From the NCBI GenBank assembly GCA_024195265.1, contig JAJLRJ010000007.1, forward strand, positions 33,942,286 to 34,006,285: DNA of 64,000 nucleotides. The letters are read 5' to 3'. The notes under the pieces are model-generated. The model made no database searches. It was given only the letters and a program-made list of their open reading frames with translations, and was not told where the DNA came from. Shown here in pieces: positions 12,701 to 22,363 of this stretch. The translations under genes were made by a program, and so were the position numbers. Numbering within the stretch: position 1 is the stretch's first letter; each line of letters opens with the position of its first letter. The DNA comes from Dendrophyllia cribrosa. Lineage: Eukaryota > Cnidaria > Anthozoa > Scleractinia > Dendrophylliidae.

Positions 12701-13435
12701 TAGACTGCTCACACTATCCGAATACTCCCTATCATCAAACCGTGAAATAACGTGCATGCAGATTCCCAAGACAATTATTCTCCAATATGCCTAATACAAC
12801 GACGCCCAAGTATACGCTTCCACAGCGTCTTGTATCGTTCTAAATTATAGCGATTTATGTTATTATGAACTTAATGGATTAACTGAAGTAAAAAAAGGCG
12901 AAAATAAAGACAAAAATTTTCGTCGTAGTACCACTTTAAGACGTGAATATTCTTGCTTCCACAGCGTGAATGATAATTGTAATCTAGTGGGAAGCGAAGG
13001 ATGAATGACGCTCGACTACAACCCAACATAAGTGAGTGCACTTGGAAGAAAGAACACTTCTGAAAGAAAGTCTGAAATCTCTCAATGTACCGTCCTCTTT
13101 CCCAAAATGAAAATGTATGAAATCAGCCTGTTTCATGATCGAGTATCGGATGGTTACTTACGCATTCATGTGAAATAACATTATCATTATTTAGAAAATT
13201 TATTCGTTAATTTAGAAAGCCACCAGGCTTGAACAAAAGGTGGAATTATGAATGGCTAGTACCAAAGCCGAAATGAGCACATATTTTATTGCAAAAAGAA
13301 AAATAATTGACTTGCACGTCTCGGCCGGAAATGAGGGCGTTACATAAGAAAGTTGTCGCCCACCTTTTTCTTAAAAAATTTTCTCAATAAGACTACACAG
13401 AGATATGCCAAAACACATGTTTTATTTCAAAAGAC
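6701..13435. other. Long AT-rich stretch with no confident gene
   Basis: No protein family is recognisable here. Two minus-strand stretches are the best exon candidates: 10,586-10,970, whose 3' edge is followed by a splice-donor-like GTAAGC, and 7257-7619, preceded by an acceptor-like CTCTCACAG. Neither resembles a protein I know and neither frame is clean up to the splice site. A (GT)n microsatellite lies at about 8663-8683. An identical 18-mer containing the CRE-type site TGACGTCA lies at 7313-7330 and inverted at 10,931-10,948. Confidence 0.4.
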
Positions 13436-13817
13436 TAGCCTCCGCGCAGAGGTATCCGATTTCCTTGCTCCCCGCGGAAAAAGTAGGACCTGCGAAATTA
13501 CATTTTTGTCGAATGTTTCATGGCGGAAGGATTTTACAATGGATCTACAAGTAAATTGTTTTCTTGTAGTGATTCTGTAGTCCCCTTATTAATAGCCCGT
13601 TTGAGTAGATTGTTCTTTCATGGTATTATAGTATCAAACACTGATGATATGAATTCACTGTGCCAGTTATACTGCATTGTATTAATAAATAAATAGTCTG
13701 TAACATCAGGCACTGATTACACCCGCAAATTTCCTGTCAATGGACCATTGGAAGGGAAATTCAAAACACGTTAATCCAATATAGTTTATTTCACAGGAGA
13801 AGTTGACGATCTAGCAC

Positions 13818-14018
13818 TAGCCTGTGAACAGGCCTCATTGTGGGTGTATGACGAAAGTAGATAGCGGCGAAAAGAAGACTCGCGAGAAAAAGTCGGCGAG
13901 CGAAGCGAGCCGCGGAAAAACTGGGGAGAGGGGAAGATCCCTCCCCCCACCCCTTCCCCGTTCGCCTTTTCAATTTTTTTCGCCCTATATCCAAACTAAA
14001 GAGCCTGTTCACAGGCTA
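13818..14018. mobile_element. MITE with TAGCCTGTGAACAGGC ends and perfect 9-bp target duplication
   Basis: The ends TAGCCTGTGAACAGGC and GCCTGTTCACAGGCTA are inverted complements. The flanks are identical nine-mers, ATCTAGCAC at 13,809-13,817 and 14,019-14,027. A 9-bp duplication is characteristic of Mutator-like (MULE) transposases, though other enzymes cannot be excluded. The interior is 201 bp total with no coding capacity; the G/C-rich centre reads as two chance overlapping ORFs on opposite strands. Confidence 0.85.
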
Positions 14019-14058
14019 ATCTAGCACAATTATTCCCGAACGGTGTTGTTCTTTTTCA

Positions 14059-14373
14059 TTAATTTTCGGCTTGCTTTGAAGCTTTACAATCGTAATAATC
14101 ATTAATTTTAAAGTTGCGTAGCCAGGTTTCACAGATTAAGAAAGGATTGGCGATAACAAAAAATCGTTTTGTAAGCTTCGCAAATAAATGGTTTGCATTA
14201 GGAGACGTCTGCCCGCAGGCTACAGTCAGTCCTGCCTTGAAAGCTTTGCAACCACTGTACTTGTTAAAAAATTCTTCCTCAATTTTTCGTAAGTTATTGA
14301 AAAGTCCGTCAGTGTCGCTTCTGTAGTCCAGCGCATGGTTCACAGATATACGGCGTCGTAGAGTGCATAGCAA
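14059..14373 (-). CDS. Hypothetical ORF, probably decayed transposon-internal
   Basis: A 104-codon minus-strand frame lying inside the 13,436-14,754 inverted-repeat element. It contains two Cys-rich clusters (SGCKAFKAGLTVACG and a later FLICETW) but no recognised domain. An adjacent frame reads MHSTTPYICEPC, so a frameshift may separate an N-terminal cysteine motif from this part. I do not recognise the family. Location inside an inverted-repeat element suggests transposon cargo or remnant rather than a host gene. Confidence 0.2.
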   Translation of the reverse strand: MLCTLRRRISVNHALDYRSDTDGLFNNLRKIEEEFFNKYSGCKAFKAGLTVACGQTSPNANHLFAKLTKRFFVIANPFLICETWLRNFKINDYYDCKASKQAEN

Positions 14374-14973
14374 ACTCTAGTGAAAGGTTTTCTTCGTCAA
14401 CTTATAATTCACCGCGACCTTGAACAAGATTTCTGTCGCTTTACATCACCACAAGCGAGAAGCACAGCACACAATCACCCATGTTAGCTCATGTTTAGTC
14501 GACATTTTATTTAGATATGTCATAGGAAAACCCGCATAAATTTTTAAGCAGCATTAATTATTTCAGCATTTCGTGGTGATAGCCAATCAGAGCAGTTTCT
14601 AACAATGCCTACTGTCAAGCGTCCAATCAGCGCAGTCCACGGATCCTTGAGAAACAGCAGGATACGTGAACACGATTCGAAACGGCTTTTCGCAGACGTC
14701 CGTTTTCCTCGGGGAGCAAGGAAATCGGATACGTCGGCGCGCCGGCGCAGGCTATCGGCGGTAAGCTGGAAATTTTCAATATTATTTGCATAAATTCATG
14801 ATTTCAGTGAATTCAATGCATTTTGACAATTGAGGATGTGAGTAATATCGTGAAGGATATCGTGTTGTTTTTCATGGTCATGGCTAGAGGAATGTTTCGC
14901 GGGCGCGATGTCGTGCAGGGTTAGATCGCGGGCGCGTATGACTTCGCGCAACATGCGCGTATGACGTCGCGTG

Positions 14974-15003
14974 ACATTTTATTTATTTATTTATTTTTAT
15001 TTT
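14974..15003. repeat. (TTTA)n microsatellite
   Basis: Uninterrupted TTTA repeats directly after CGTGACATTT. Confidence 0.8.
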
Positions 15004-15141
15004 GCCACACACAATGCAATTTTAGCAATTTTGAAATCAAAACGAGGCTTTGTTTTTCGCCCGCTTCCCGCGGCTACACGGCCGATGTCACGTCATCTAC
15101 AGAAAACACTATTGTTGTGTGTTGTGTCTAATCGAAGAAGC

Positions 15142-15310
15142 GGACTTAAAGGTAAAACAAAGTACATTTTTTCGATGGGAATTTATGTTGATATCAATTT
15201 GTGATTGACTTTTTCCAAGCAGCGGAGGGACTTAAAGGTGAAACAAATTACATTTTTCGATGGGTATTTATGTTGATATCAATTTGTGATCGACTTTTTC
15301 TTTGTGTTCT
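15142..15310. repeat. 86-bp tandem duplication
   Basis: GGACTTAAAGGT begins at 15,142 and again at 15,228, followed in both units by a shared run including TTTATGTTGATATCAATTTG. The units differ by a few substitutions and small indels. Confidence 0.8.
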
Positions 15311-16430
15311 CGTCCGTTTTGGAGAAATGTTAATAAAACGTGCTCAAATTCAGTCGTATTGATTTCTTGAATTTCATCGAAGACAGCTTCTCGATGCGCT
15401 AATGGTACGCGTTTTGCTTTTAAACATAAACTAATGGATATTTGAATAAAATTTTTGAAAACAATATTGTGTTGTTACTTTTTGATGTGTTTTTTCATTC
15501 ATAACAAAGTTTGAAATGCGATTTTATGTACATAAAACAAGACTTGGATTTTATAGTTCTAACTTCACTCGCGTCGCCTTATGCAGAGATGTCTGTGTAT
15601 TTTTTGCAATTTTGATTTCCAATAATTTTCTCGGGCAATTTTCGAAAAGGTGTATTTTAATCTTAAATTAGTCATACTAGTCATTCTAGAACGAGAAAAT
15701 TTGAGTCTAAATGTACAGTGCAGAATGTCGCGTAATACCTTTTTTGAGAATTGTTAAAATTGAGAAAATAGCACGGTCGGCAATCTTAATTCTTGTGCTT
15801 CCGCCTTTCATTTTAGTTAAGCTTACCTGGGGGGCCTTATGCGATTTCAAGGCAAGCAGGCTAAGTCTATCAAAAAATTTCAACCATTGTGGGTGTCCTG
15901 TGGTCGATCTCGTTGTACTGAATTGTTGCGAGGAGACTGGGTGCTGGTATTTTGTTGATGAGCCGAACGTTCTGTCGATTGTAGGTTTGGTTGGTTCTCT
16001 TGACGCATTTAGGATCAGATAAACGCCAAAGTTTCTTCTAGCAAAGGTAAGACAGGCTGTTTCGTGTTTTTTTAGACATATACAATATGTTTGGTGCAGG
16101 GAATAATCAACAGAGACAGGACTAGAGGCACTTTAATCGACAGATGCCTCCACCGCCATCATTGTGAAATGAGCTATTGCATTTAAAATTTCCATCCCCT
16201 GTCCCGGTTGAGAACTGACCTTAGCTTTCATTCTAATCCCTAAAGGATTCCATTAAAACGAATAGTTAGATTTTCGGGAGCGATTTTAGAATACCTGGCC
16301 ACTTATTTACATATCCCAGAACGTTTCATAGAACGAGGCATATGAAAACAAATTAAGGATCCATTCTTATTCAACGAGATGCAAATAAGTGCCCGGGTAT
16401 TGTACAGTTCAGCCGATTTCCGTATACCAA
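15311..16430. other. No gene recognised
   Basis: AT-rich sequence. A 103-codon plus-strand frame at 15,711-16,022 has no recognisable domain and no supporting splice signals; I regard it as chance. The block from about 16,060 to 16,430 shows nothing I can name. Confidence 0.4.
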
Positions 16431-16462
16431 TACATACATACATACATACATACATACATACT
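16431..16462. repeat. (TACA)n microsatellite followed by CTTTATTGAGACTCCC
   Basis: Perfect four-base repeats run into CTTTATTGAGACTCCC. A second tract of the same motif lies at 21,721-21,788. The junction may mark the 3' end of a retroposon, but no body is identifiable. Confidence 0.75.
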
Positions 16463-16880
16463 TTATTGAGACTCCCTTCGACAGGGCTTTTCAGTCACAA
16501 TGCTAACTACTACATGTACATAATACTTTTAATACATTAATTTGTTGCGAATTATGTTTTCTGTGCGGTGATTCTATTATTTATGAGAATGTGCACTTTT
16601 TCCAATGCCTCATTAAATGATTTCACAGGTTCACTATGGTAAAGAACTGTTTTAGAATGATCAGAAAATGATGTTACTACTGTATTTTGTTGCCCAACTG
16701 TTTTTGGGTAGCAGTTAAAACAGACTAGTCTAGATATACTAATTATCACAAAGCTTTTTAATAAACTGACCAAAGGTCACTCCTATCTAAGTACAAACAC
16801 TTGAGAACACAAAAAGTGACCAAGAATCTCTACTCACTTTATACCTTGTTGGCATATAACGCCACGGGTAATAATGTTTA

Positions 16881-16978
16881 TATTCTAAATCTGGGTCTTA
16901 TTCATGTTTTGAATTAAGCTTATGTAATTCTAAATCTGGGTCTTATTCGTGTTTTGAATTACGTTATTCTAAATTGCA
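16881..16978. repeat. Short array of a 39-45-bp satellite unit (opposite orientation to 19,735-19,945)
   Basis: The words CTAAATCTGGGTCTTATTC and GTGTTTTGAATTA recur at 45- and 39-base spacing. Read on the other strand they give AATTCAAAACATGAATAAG, the unit of the array at 19,735-19,945, about 3 kb away. Confidence 0.8.
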
Positions 16979-17085
16979 GTCTTCAGGAACAGTTTTAGCT
17001 GCTGTGGTAATAAATTGTGACTTTTTCCCCGGGGAAAGAAATATTTGTATTCATCTTATACTGCTGTAGTGAATATAACATTTTG

Positions 17086-17244
17086 GAAGTCGTTAGAAAT
17101 TGTTTGCGAGCATGGATTAATGATATTTTGCCCCACGAACAACTGGAATTTCTGATGGAACACCAATTTAGTGTCCCTCAGATATCAAAACTTCTTAAAG
17201 TTAGTCCTCGAACAGTGAAAGATGTCTGTCAGTATTTTGTCTGA
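17086..17244 (+). pseudogene. Helix-turn-helix fragment resembling cnidarian integrase-core multicopy proteins
   Basis: The plus-strand frame ends in LEFLMEHQFSVPQISKLLKV and SPRTVKDVCQYF followed by a stop. The pattern (predicted helix, Q-I-S-K-L-L, turn, S-x-R-T-V) is a helix-turn-helix such as precedes the DDE integrase core in multicopy invertebrate and fish genes. No catalytic core follows, so this is at most an N-terminal relic. The association with integrase-core proteins comes from memory of the family, not from a search. Confidence 0.35.
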
Positions 17245-17287
17245 AATTATTTTACCATTACTGCCTAGTAAATAAAGCAATATGTAC

Positions 17288-17473
17288 ATTGGAACCCTGA
17301 TATGATGAACCCCAATGTACAAGTACATGTAACAAAGACCCCATTTTATTATTATGAACAATTTTCTTCAGCCCAATTGTAGTAAAATGTATGACCCCGA
17401 GTTAACTTAATCCTGTTATAACAAACATGTTTTCCCAGTCCCTTGGTACTTTGTTATATTGGGGTTTCACTGA
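17288..17473. mobile_element. Candidate Tc1/mariner-type MITE
   Basis: The left end GAACCCTGATATGATGAA and the right end (inward on the minus strand) CAGTGAAACCCCAATATAAC are loosely related inverted repeats. The element is short and non-coding. Imperfect ends and no clear TA duplication keep this tentative. Confidence 0.35.
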
Positions 17474-17689
17474 ATATGACTCCAAGTGCCCTGGCAAAGC
17501 CGTAGAGGCAACAATGTACTGTTTTTTTTTTTCGTTTAAACAATGGACCTGCATCATGTTTTCAAGTTGCATGGGTCTTTATGGCACTGGAAATGATTCC
17601 CAATGACAAATAATACAAATGATCCCCAAAATGGACCAAAAAGATCCCCAACTGGAAATGATCCCTGAAGTACATGTAGACTGCAAGTG

Positions 17690-17952
17690 ATCCAGCTAGG
17701 AAAGTAAGGAATATAGTGGAATCTGGTCATGATGGTGAGTGATGGAACGAGTGAGTGAGCGAGTGAGTGAGTGAGTGAATTAGCTGCTGTTACCGATAAC
17801 CCGTTCATTACGCTTGCGCGTAATCGCGGGTTAAAAAGGAAACCACTTTGAGGAAAAAAAGTAGAGTCACAGCCGAGAATTGAACCAGGGCCTCCCCAGT
17901 GCGAATCCGGCACCTTAGCCCACGAGGCCATCGGGGAACACACGCTCAATTA
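17690..17952 (-). repeat. tRNA-derived SINE-like element (minus strand)
   Basis: Read on the minus strand, it starts with a tRNA-like head: an A-box-like TGGCCTCGTGGGCTA at 17,917-17,930 and a B-box-like GGTTCAATTCT at 17,876-17,886, about 30 bases apart as in tRNA genes. The body continues with a GTTATCGGTAACAG word and then a (TCAC)n tail at about 17,736-17,778. Internal polymerase III promoter boxes plus a simple-repeat tail define a SINE. The head does not fold into a clean cloverleaf by eye, so it is not called a tRNA gene. A related head occurs at 23,271-23,350. Confidence 0.6.
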
Positions 17953-17974
17953 AGAATAAATTTTGTTATTTAAA

Positions 17975-18290
17975 GGTAGATCTGCATCAAAATGTGTGTC
18001 TTGATTAGAAAATCCTTTTAGATCGATTTTATGTGGCATTAAAGACTCCAAATTCGAAACATCTTAAATACATGTAAGCTTATTGTTGTTTATATTCGTT
18101 TACAACAAATTAGTTATTGTTATCGCTGGATTCACGCTGTTCTAATTGTTACGAAACGCATTCGTAACGAAGCATTACGTCACTAAGTTTACAGCTGATG
18201 GAAGGAGTGAGTGAGTGAGTGAGTGAGCGAGTGACTCATTTGCATATCTGTCTCCGTTACCGATAAGTGGTTCGTTACGCATGGGTTAAA
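17975..18290. repeat. Dispersed repeat, copy 1 (matches 25,850-26,146)
   Basis: Shares long near-identical stretches with 25,850-26,146 in the same orientation, including AATCCTTTTAGATCGATTTT, TTAGTTATTGTTATCGCTGG, TACGAAACGCATTCGTAAC and CAGCTGATGGAAGG, then a (TGAG)n tract and CATTTGCATATCTGTCTCCG. Its right part resembles the SINE body at 17,690-17,850 inverted, so these may be modules of one composite retroposon. Confidence 0.8.
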
Positions 18291-18533
18291 AAGAAAAGAT
18301 ACACTGTATAACATCAATGAAGGATCTGGCCAAAAGTACATACAGTCAAACCTCTATTAAGCAGTCACTCTCGGGGAATAGCCAACTGACCGCTCAATAA
18401 GAGGTGACTGGTTAAAAAGAAAAGATACACTGTATAACATCAATGAAGGATCTGGCCAAAAGTACATACAGTCAAACCTCTATTAAGCAGTCACCCTCGG
18501 GGAATAGCCAACTGACCGCTCAATAAGAGGTGA
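18285..18533. repeat. 126-bp tandem duplication spanning a SINE/MITE junction
   Basis: GTTAAAAAGAAAAGATACAC begins at 18,285 and again at 18,411; the two 126-bp units differ visibly at only about one position (CACTCTCGGGG versus CACCCTCGGGG). The unit includes the end of the preceding repeat and the first part of a mariner-like MITE, so the duplication is younger than both. Confidence 0.9.
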
Positions 18534-18676
18534 CCACTTAAAAAAGGTCAAGTTTACAGTAAATATGGGGAGCGATTTAATTCCGGGTATTTGTTAAGTG
18601 ACCACTTAATAGAGGGTGACCGCTTAATAGAGGGTGACCGCTTAATACGGTGCCGCCTAATACAGGTTCGACTGTA
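18341..18676. mobile_element. Tc1/mariner-type MITE containing the tandem duplication
   Basis: The left end TACAGTCAAACCTCTATTAA and the right end (inward, minus strand) TACAGTCGAACCTGTATTAG are good inverted repeats. TA dinucleotides at both edges are compatible with a TA target. The interior has many GTGACCGCTTAATAGAGG words. The left terminal repeat occurs twice because of the 126-bp duplication. Confidence 0.65.
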
Positions 18677-18795
18677 GAACAGTTCAGTTCATTGATGCAT
18701 TTTTACGCTGTTTTAAAATATTATCCATCATTCTGTGCAAAAGTAAAACATCTGTTAAGTCGGGCAGCAATTAATAACATATGTATTGCAAACTG

Positions 18796-19446
18796 TCTTA
18801 CCACTGATTTCACTGTTACGCGACCCTTCGAATCAAAACTACTTTGAGCAATTTCAATTTACTCTGCCGTCAATCATACCTAGTAGGAGGAGTTTGTATA
18901 CTCCTGATTTGCATTGGGCATATTAAATTAGTGAGCTCCTCTGGCGTTGGACATTTTATCGGCTTCAAAAGTTTGCATCGAAAAAAATTCGACGACTAGA
19001 GATGGGGAAAACCTCCTTCGACTTCCATGGAATATTTCATTTAGATACTGGCAAAATCGACACTGCTGGTGAGCCAAGAAGTTTGAGCTTTTCCTGTTGT
19101 TATCATTTACGGTCAACCGGTCATGCATCAACGGTAATAATATGCAAATGTAAACTGACAGCATGTATGTGGAAAATATCAGCAGAGTCGATTTTGCCAG
19201 CATCTAAATGAAATATTCCATGGAAGTTGAAGGAGGTTTTCCCCATCTCTAGTCGTCAAATTTTTTTCGATGCAAACTTTTGAAGCCGATAAAACCTCCA
19301 ACGCCAGAGGAGCTCACTAAATTGCCCGATGCAAATTAGGAGTATACAAACTCCTCCTTCTAGGTATGATTGACGGCAGAGTAAATTGAACTTGCTCAAA
19401 GTAGTTTTGATTCGAAGGGTCGCGTAACAGTGAAATCAGTGGTAAA
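18796..19446. mobile_element. Foldback element with arms of about 265 bp
   Basis: The left arm (18,796 to about 19,065) and the right arm (about 19,185 to 19,446) are inverted copies with only scattered mismatches. They start TTACCACTGATTTCACTG and end CAGTGAAATCAGTGGTAA, with a spacer of about 120 bases. Shared landmarks in both arms include GAGGAGCTCACT and ATGGAATATTTCATTTAGAT. No coding potential and no clear target duplication. Transcribed RNA would form a long double-stranded hairpin. Confidence 0.85.
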
Positions 19447-19567
19447 TATAACCTAATCCAACTTCAACTGGTATAAATTTTCTTTCGGCAGGAAAACTAG
19501 TTTAGTACTTGTGCCAAGACACAGGGGTCAAGCTTTTCCTAAAGACCTGGATTACCAATAACATAAT

Positions 19568-19726
19568 AGGCCATTTTCGAGTTGCCCTTAGCCTCTCTAT
19601 CAAAAGTTGTATGCATGTATGCAAATAATTTTTATTTGCATGTGAATGAAAACTCATTTTCTTATGAAAGGTTTCGCACCTAGCCTCGCTTTGATAGAGA
19701 GGCTAAAGGCAAGTCGGAAATGGCCT
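19568..19726. mobile_element. AGGCCATTTTCGAGTTGCC MITE inserted into a satellite array
   Basis: The ends AGGCCATTTTCGAGTTGCC and GGCAAGTCGGAAATGGCCT are inverted repeats, extended by the inner words CCTCTCTATCAAA and TTTGATAGAGAGG. The flanks belong to the neighbouring satellite unit. Comparison with intact units (ACATAATTCAAAAC) indicates insertion with only a 2-bp AT duplication. Confidence 0.75.
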
Positions 19727-19734
19727 ATTCAAAA

Positions 19735-19945
19735 CATGAATAAGATCTGGATTTAGTATAACATAATTTAAAACATGAATAAGACCCGGATTTAGCATAA
19801 CATAATTCAAAACATGAATAAGACCTTGATTTAGCATAACATAATTCAAAACATGAATAAGACCTTGATTTAGCATAACATAATTCAAAACATGAATAAG
19901 ACCTTGATTTAGCATAACATAATTCAAAACATGAATAAAAGAATC
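19735..19945. repeat. 39-bp satellite array, about five to six units
   Basis: The unit contains AATTCAAAACATGAATAAG, then ACCTTGATTTAGCATAACAT. The array runs from 19,735 to about 19,945 with the middle units identical and the edge units diverged. On the minus strand it creates a chance ORF (19,703-20,116) with a 13-residue peptide repeat (GLIHVLNYVML), which is not evidence of a gene. Confidence 0.9.
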
Positions 19946-20904
19946 ACTGCATGTAAAACATAATTCACAACAAATAATCAAATAACAACATAGAACCACC
20001 TGAAGAGTATCGTCACACAGCAGTGCATGTGAATTGGGCAATGGCAGAATAGTGGAGTTATTCAAAGGGTAAAAATCATGGGAAAACAGTGAAGTTTCGC
20101 ACAACTGTAAACTCAAATGAGCGGAAAGAACGAAAACACAACAAGGTTATTGTGGAAACAAACATGTACATGTAAGTAAGAATTTTCAAAGAAATGAAAA
20201 TACAATAGAAATTAGCCACAGAAATGACTTCAAAACACATGCTGGTCTCAGCAATAAATGTATGCATGTAAGCTATTTATTCATAATAATTATTAGGCCT
20301 TTTTTCTTTGCTGTGGTTCTTTTCACTTGTCATCTCTACAATTCTGCGAAATAAAAATTTCCACTTTGGCTTTTATTGTAAAAGTGGATAATATTGTCAG
20401 GAGTTGGAACAAAGCATAGATGACCGTGTGAAACATGGAAAACTGCCACTGCAATGAATACGCTGTGAGGCTATAATAGAATTCTCTATAACAATGCGAA
20501 ATGTGCTCCTCAGATTGCAATGTAAACAAAATATGCAAATGGCATGTACATGTAATGCTAGATGCCGGGTGCTGCACTCGAGAATTGGGTTATCGGACTA
20601 TCACAACTGTACATGTAGCTATTTATCAACTATTCCCTTAAAACACTTTTTTAAGAATATCTAGAGTTCTTTTAATGATTTTGCAAAAATATTTAATGTG
20701 ATTATTTTCGATATTTTGTAGATTAATGCTACATCTTTTCAGAAATTAAAGACATATGCTGTCTGTTAATAGCCTGTTGTTCCGTTTTTATTTTTTGGGT
20801 TTTACAGTTAAGTGTATAGCTAAGTCTTGGTTGTGTTTTGGTTGTCCTGTTATTGATACATGTAGCATGAAATACAATGGCTTTCTTAAAATATCCAGTT
20901 TGAA

Positions 20905-20910
<6 letters not shown>
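19946..20910. other. No gene recognised
   Basis: AT-rich, with several copies of the palindrome TACATGTA. Reading frames here are short and lack recognisable motifs. Confidence 0.4.

Positions 20911-20947
<37 letters not shown>
20911..20947. repeat. (ATT)n microsatellite
   Basis: Uninterrupted ATT repeats. They give poly-isoleucine reading frames on both strands, which are artefacts. Confidence 0.9.
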
Positions 20948-20949
<2 letters not shown>

Positions 20950-22354
20950 TGTAACAAGATGGAGCCTTAAAATATCCAATACTGACTGCTCTTTAGCCCT
21001 TTTCATTTTTTGAGCGCATTTCTTATTACGTTATTACATTATAATACCTACGACTGTTTTCATTCCTCATTCTCCTTAACCCTGAGAATACAACCTCCTT
21101 TGCTGGCACGGCAAGGTAAACCCCTTCCTATCCTTTGTTATACTGAAGATCTTCTCTGAGATTACGTTATTACATAATAACGCGAAAAAAAAAAGAAATG
21201 GAAATCTTATTTCAGGCATGGTATAATTAAAGAAACTAAAATTATGCAAAATGGGACCAAAAAAGGTTCACAGTATCCTTAAATGAACTTAATAAACAAT
21301 TTGAGTTATACAATACACAGTGTTTCTCCCTCACCCCTTTGCAATTCCATTGTTTTTCAGTTTTAACCTCAAGAATTTTTCATCCTTTACTTAACCCTAA
21401 AGAATTACACTATTTCTCAACCAGAAGATGGGAAAGGGAGGGGGGTTAAATCTTAACTTCAACATCCCCAGGCAATACCTAGATACATGGGGGTATATAG
21501 GGCGAGAAAGCAGCTGACACTTCAGACTAGAGATTCGGTGTGGTCAGTGTAGTTTTGCAAGCAGAAGCGAAAAAGGAAGATTTGTTGGGGATGTCACATG
21601 CGTGAGTAATGTACATGTACATTACACATGCAAATTGTTGCTGCACACATGTGTTTGCCCTAGAATCCCCTTTGATGCACAATGTTCGGGACTGTACCTG
21701 TTAGGAATTCTCCTGTATTTTGACCGGCATACATGTACATACATACATGTACATACATACATACATACATACATACATACATACATACTCTATTTGGTGA
21801 GTAGGTTGGATAAAAGGCAGCCAAAGGGCTGATGAGTATGGGCTGCGCATACCTCTTGTTTTACACATACTTTGGTTATTAATCCAGACAGTTTTTTTTG
21901 GCAAGATGACATTTGTCAGTTGCAATTCTACGGCATTACTTTGTTTTGATTTTTTGCCATTTTTATTTGCTTCACTTGATGCTGAAATATTTTCTGTTTT
22001 CATCCTAACTTCAAACAAGTAGTAAGTTTAGCCATTTCAGGTGGATTTCAATTTTAAACAGTCATTTATGCATTTCTGGGGGAAAAGGGGTGTCCAAATG
22101 GGGTACAAATGGGTGACCAAATGGGTGTCCAGAAGGAGGGTGGGGGGCCTCCATGTTTTGTACCCACCCACTGTGCAGCCATTTTCAGTTTCAAATTACA
22201 CTGCTTTAAAATAGACCAAGGTCAGTAAATAATATTATTGTACTAAAGTAAATCATAGGCTCCTAAGAGCCAACTTGTGAATAAAAAATGCTAACACGTA
22301 ATGCAATATTGCCGTAAGCTTATGTTTTGCAATGACACGGTTCGATATTTTTTT
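20948..22354. repeat. Intergenic DNA with a compound (CATA)n / ACATGTAC microsatellite at 21,721-21,788
   Basis: The only defined structure is the ACATGTACATAC tract that becomes pure CATA repeats at 21,721-21,788. No protein-like frame is present. A G-rich stretch near 22,080-22,160 repeats AAATGGG words. Confidence 0.6.
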
Positions 22355-22363
22355 TAAAATTAA

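Larger units (their letters stand above)
13436..14754. mobile_element. DNA transposon with about 55-bp terminal inverted repeats (TAGCCT family)
   Basis: The left end reads TAGCCTCCGCGCAGAGG and continues with GTATCCGATTTCCTTGCTCC. The right end, read inward on the minus strand, is TAGCCTGCGCCGGCGCGCCG followed by the same ATCCGATTTCCTTGCTCCCC core, so the inverted repeats align over roughly 55 bases with one small gap. No matching target duplication is visible, so one end may be rearranged or the pairing may be of two solo ends. It contains a decayed minus-strand ORF (14,059-14,373) and a nested 201-bp MITE at 13,818-14,018. Confidence 0.5.

Noticed and set aside
17876..17930. tRNA gene
   Set aside because: A and B boxes are present but I could not fold matching acceptor and anticodon stems; SINE body and (TCAC)n tail indicate a retroposon. 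Same for 23,275-23,329.
19735..19945. CRISPR-like array
   Set aside because: The 39-bp units abut without unique spacers and the context is eukaryotic.
19703..20116. Minus-strand ORF with a 13-residue repeat
   Set aside because: Produced by the 39-bp satellite whose unit length is a multiple of three; no start context or domain.
20756..21013. ORFs with poly-isoleucine on both strands
   Set aside because: Translation of the (ATT)n microsatellite.
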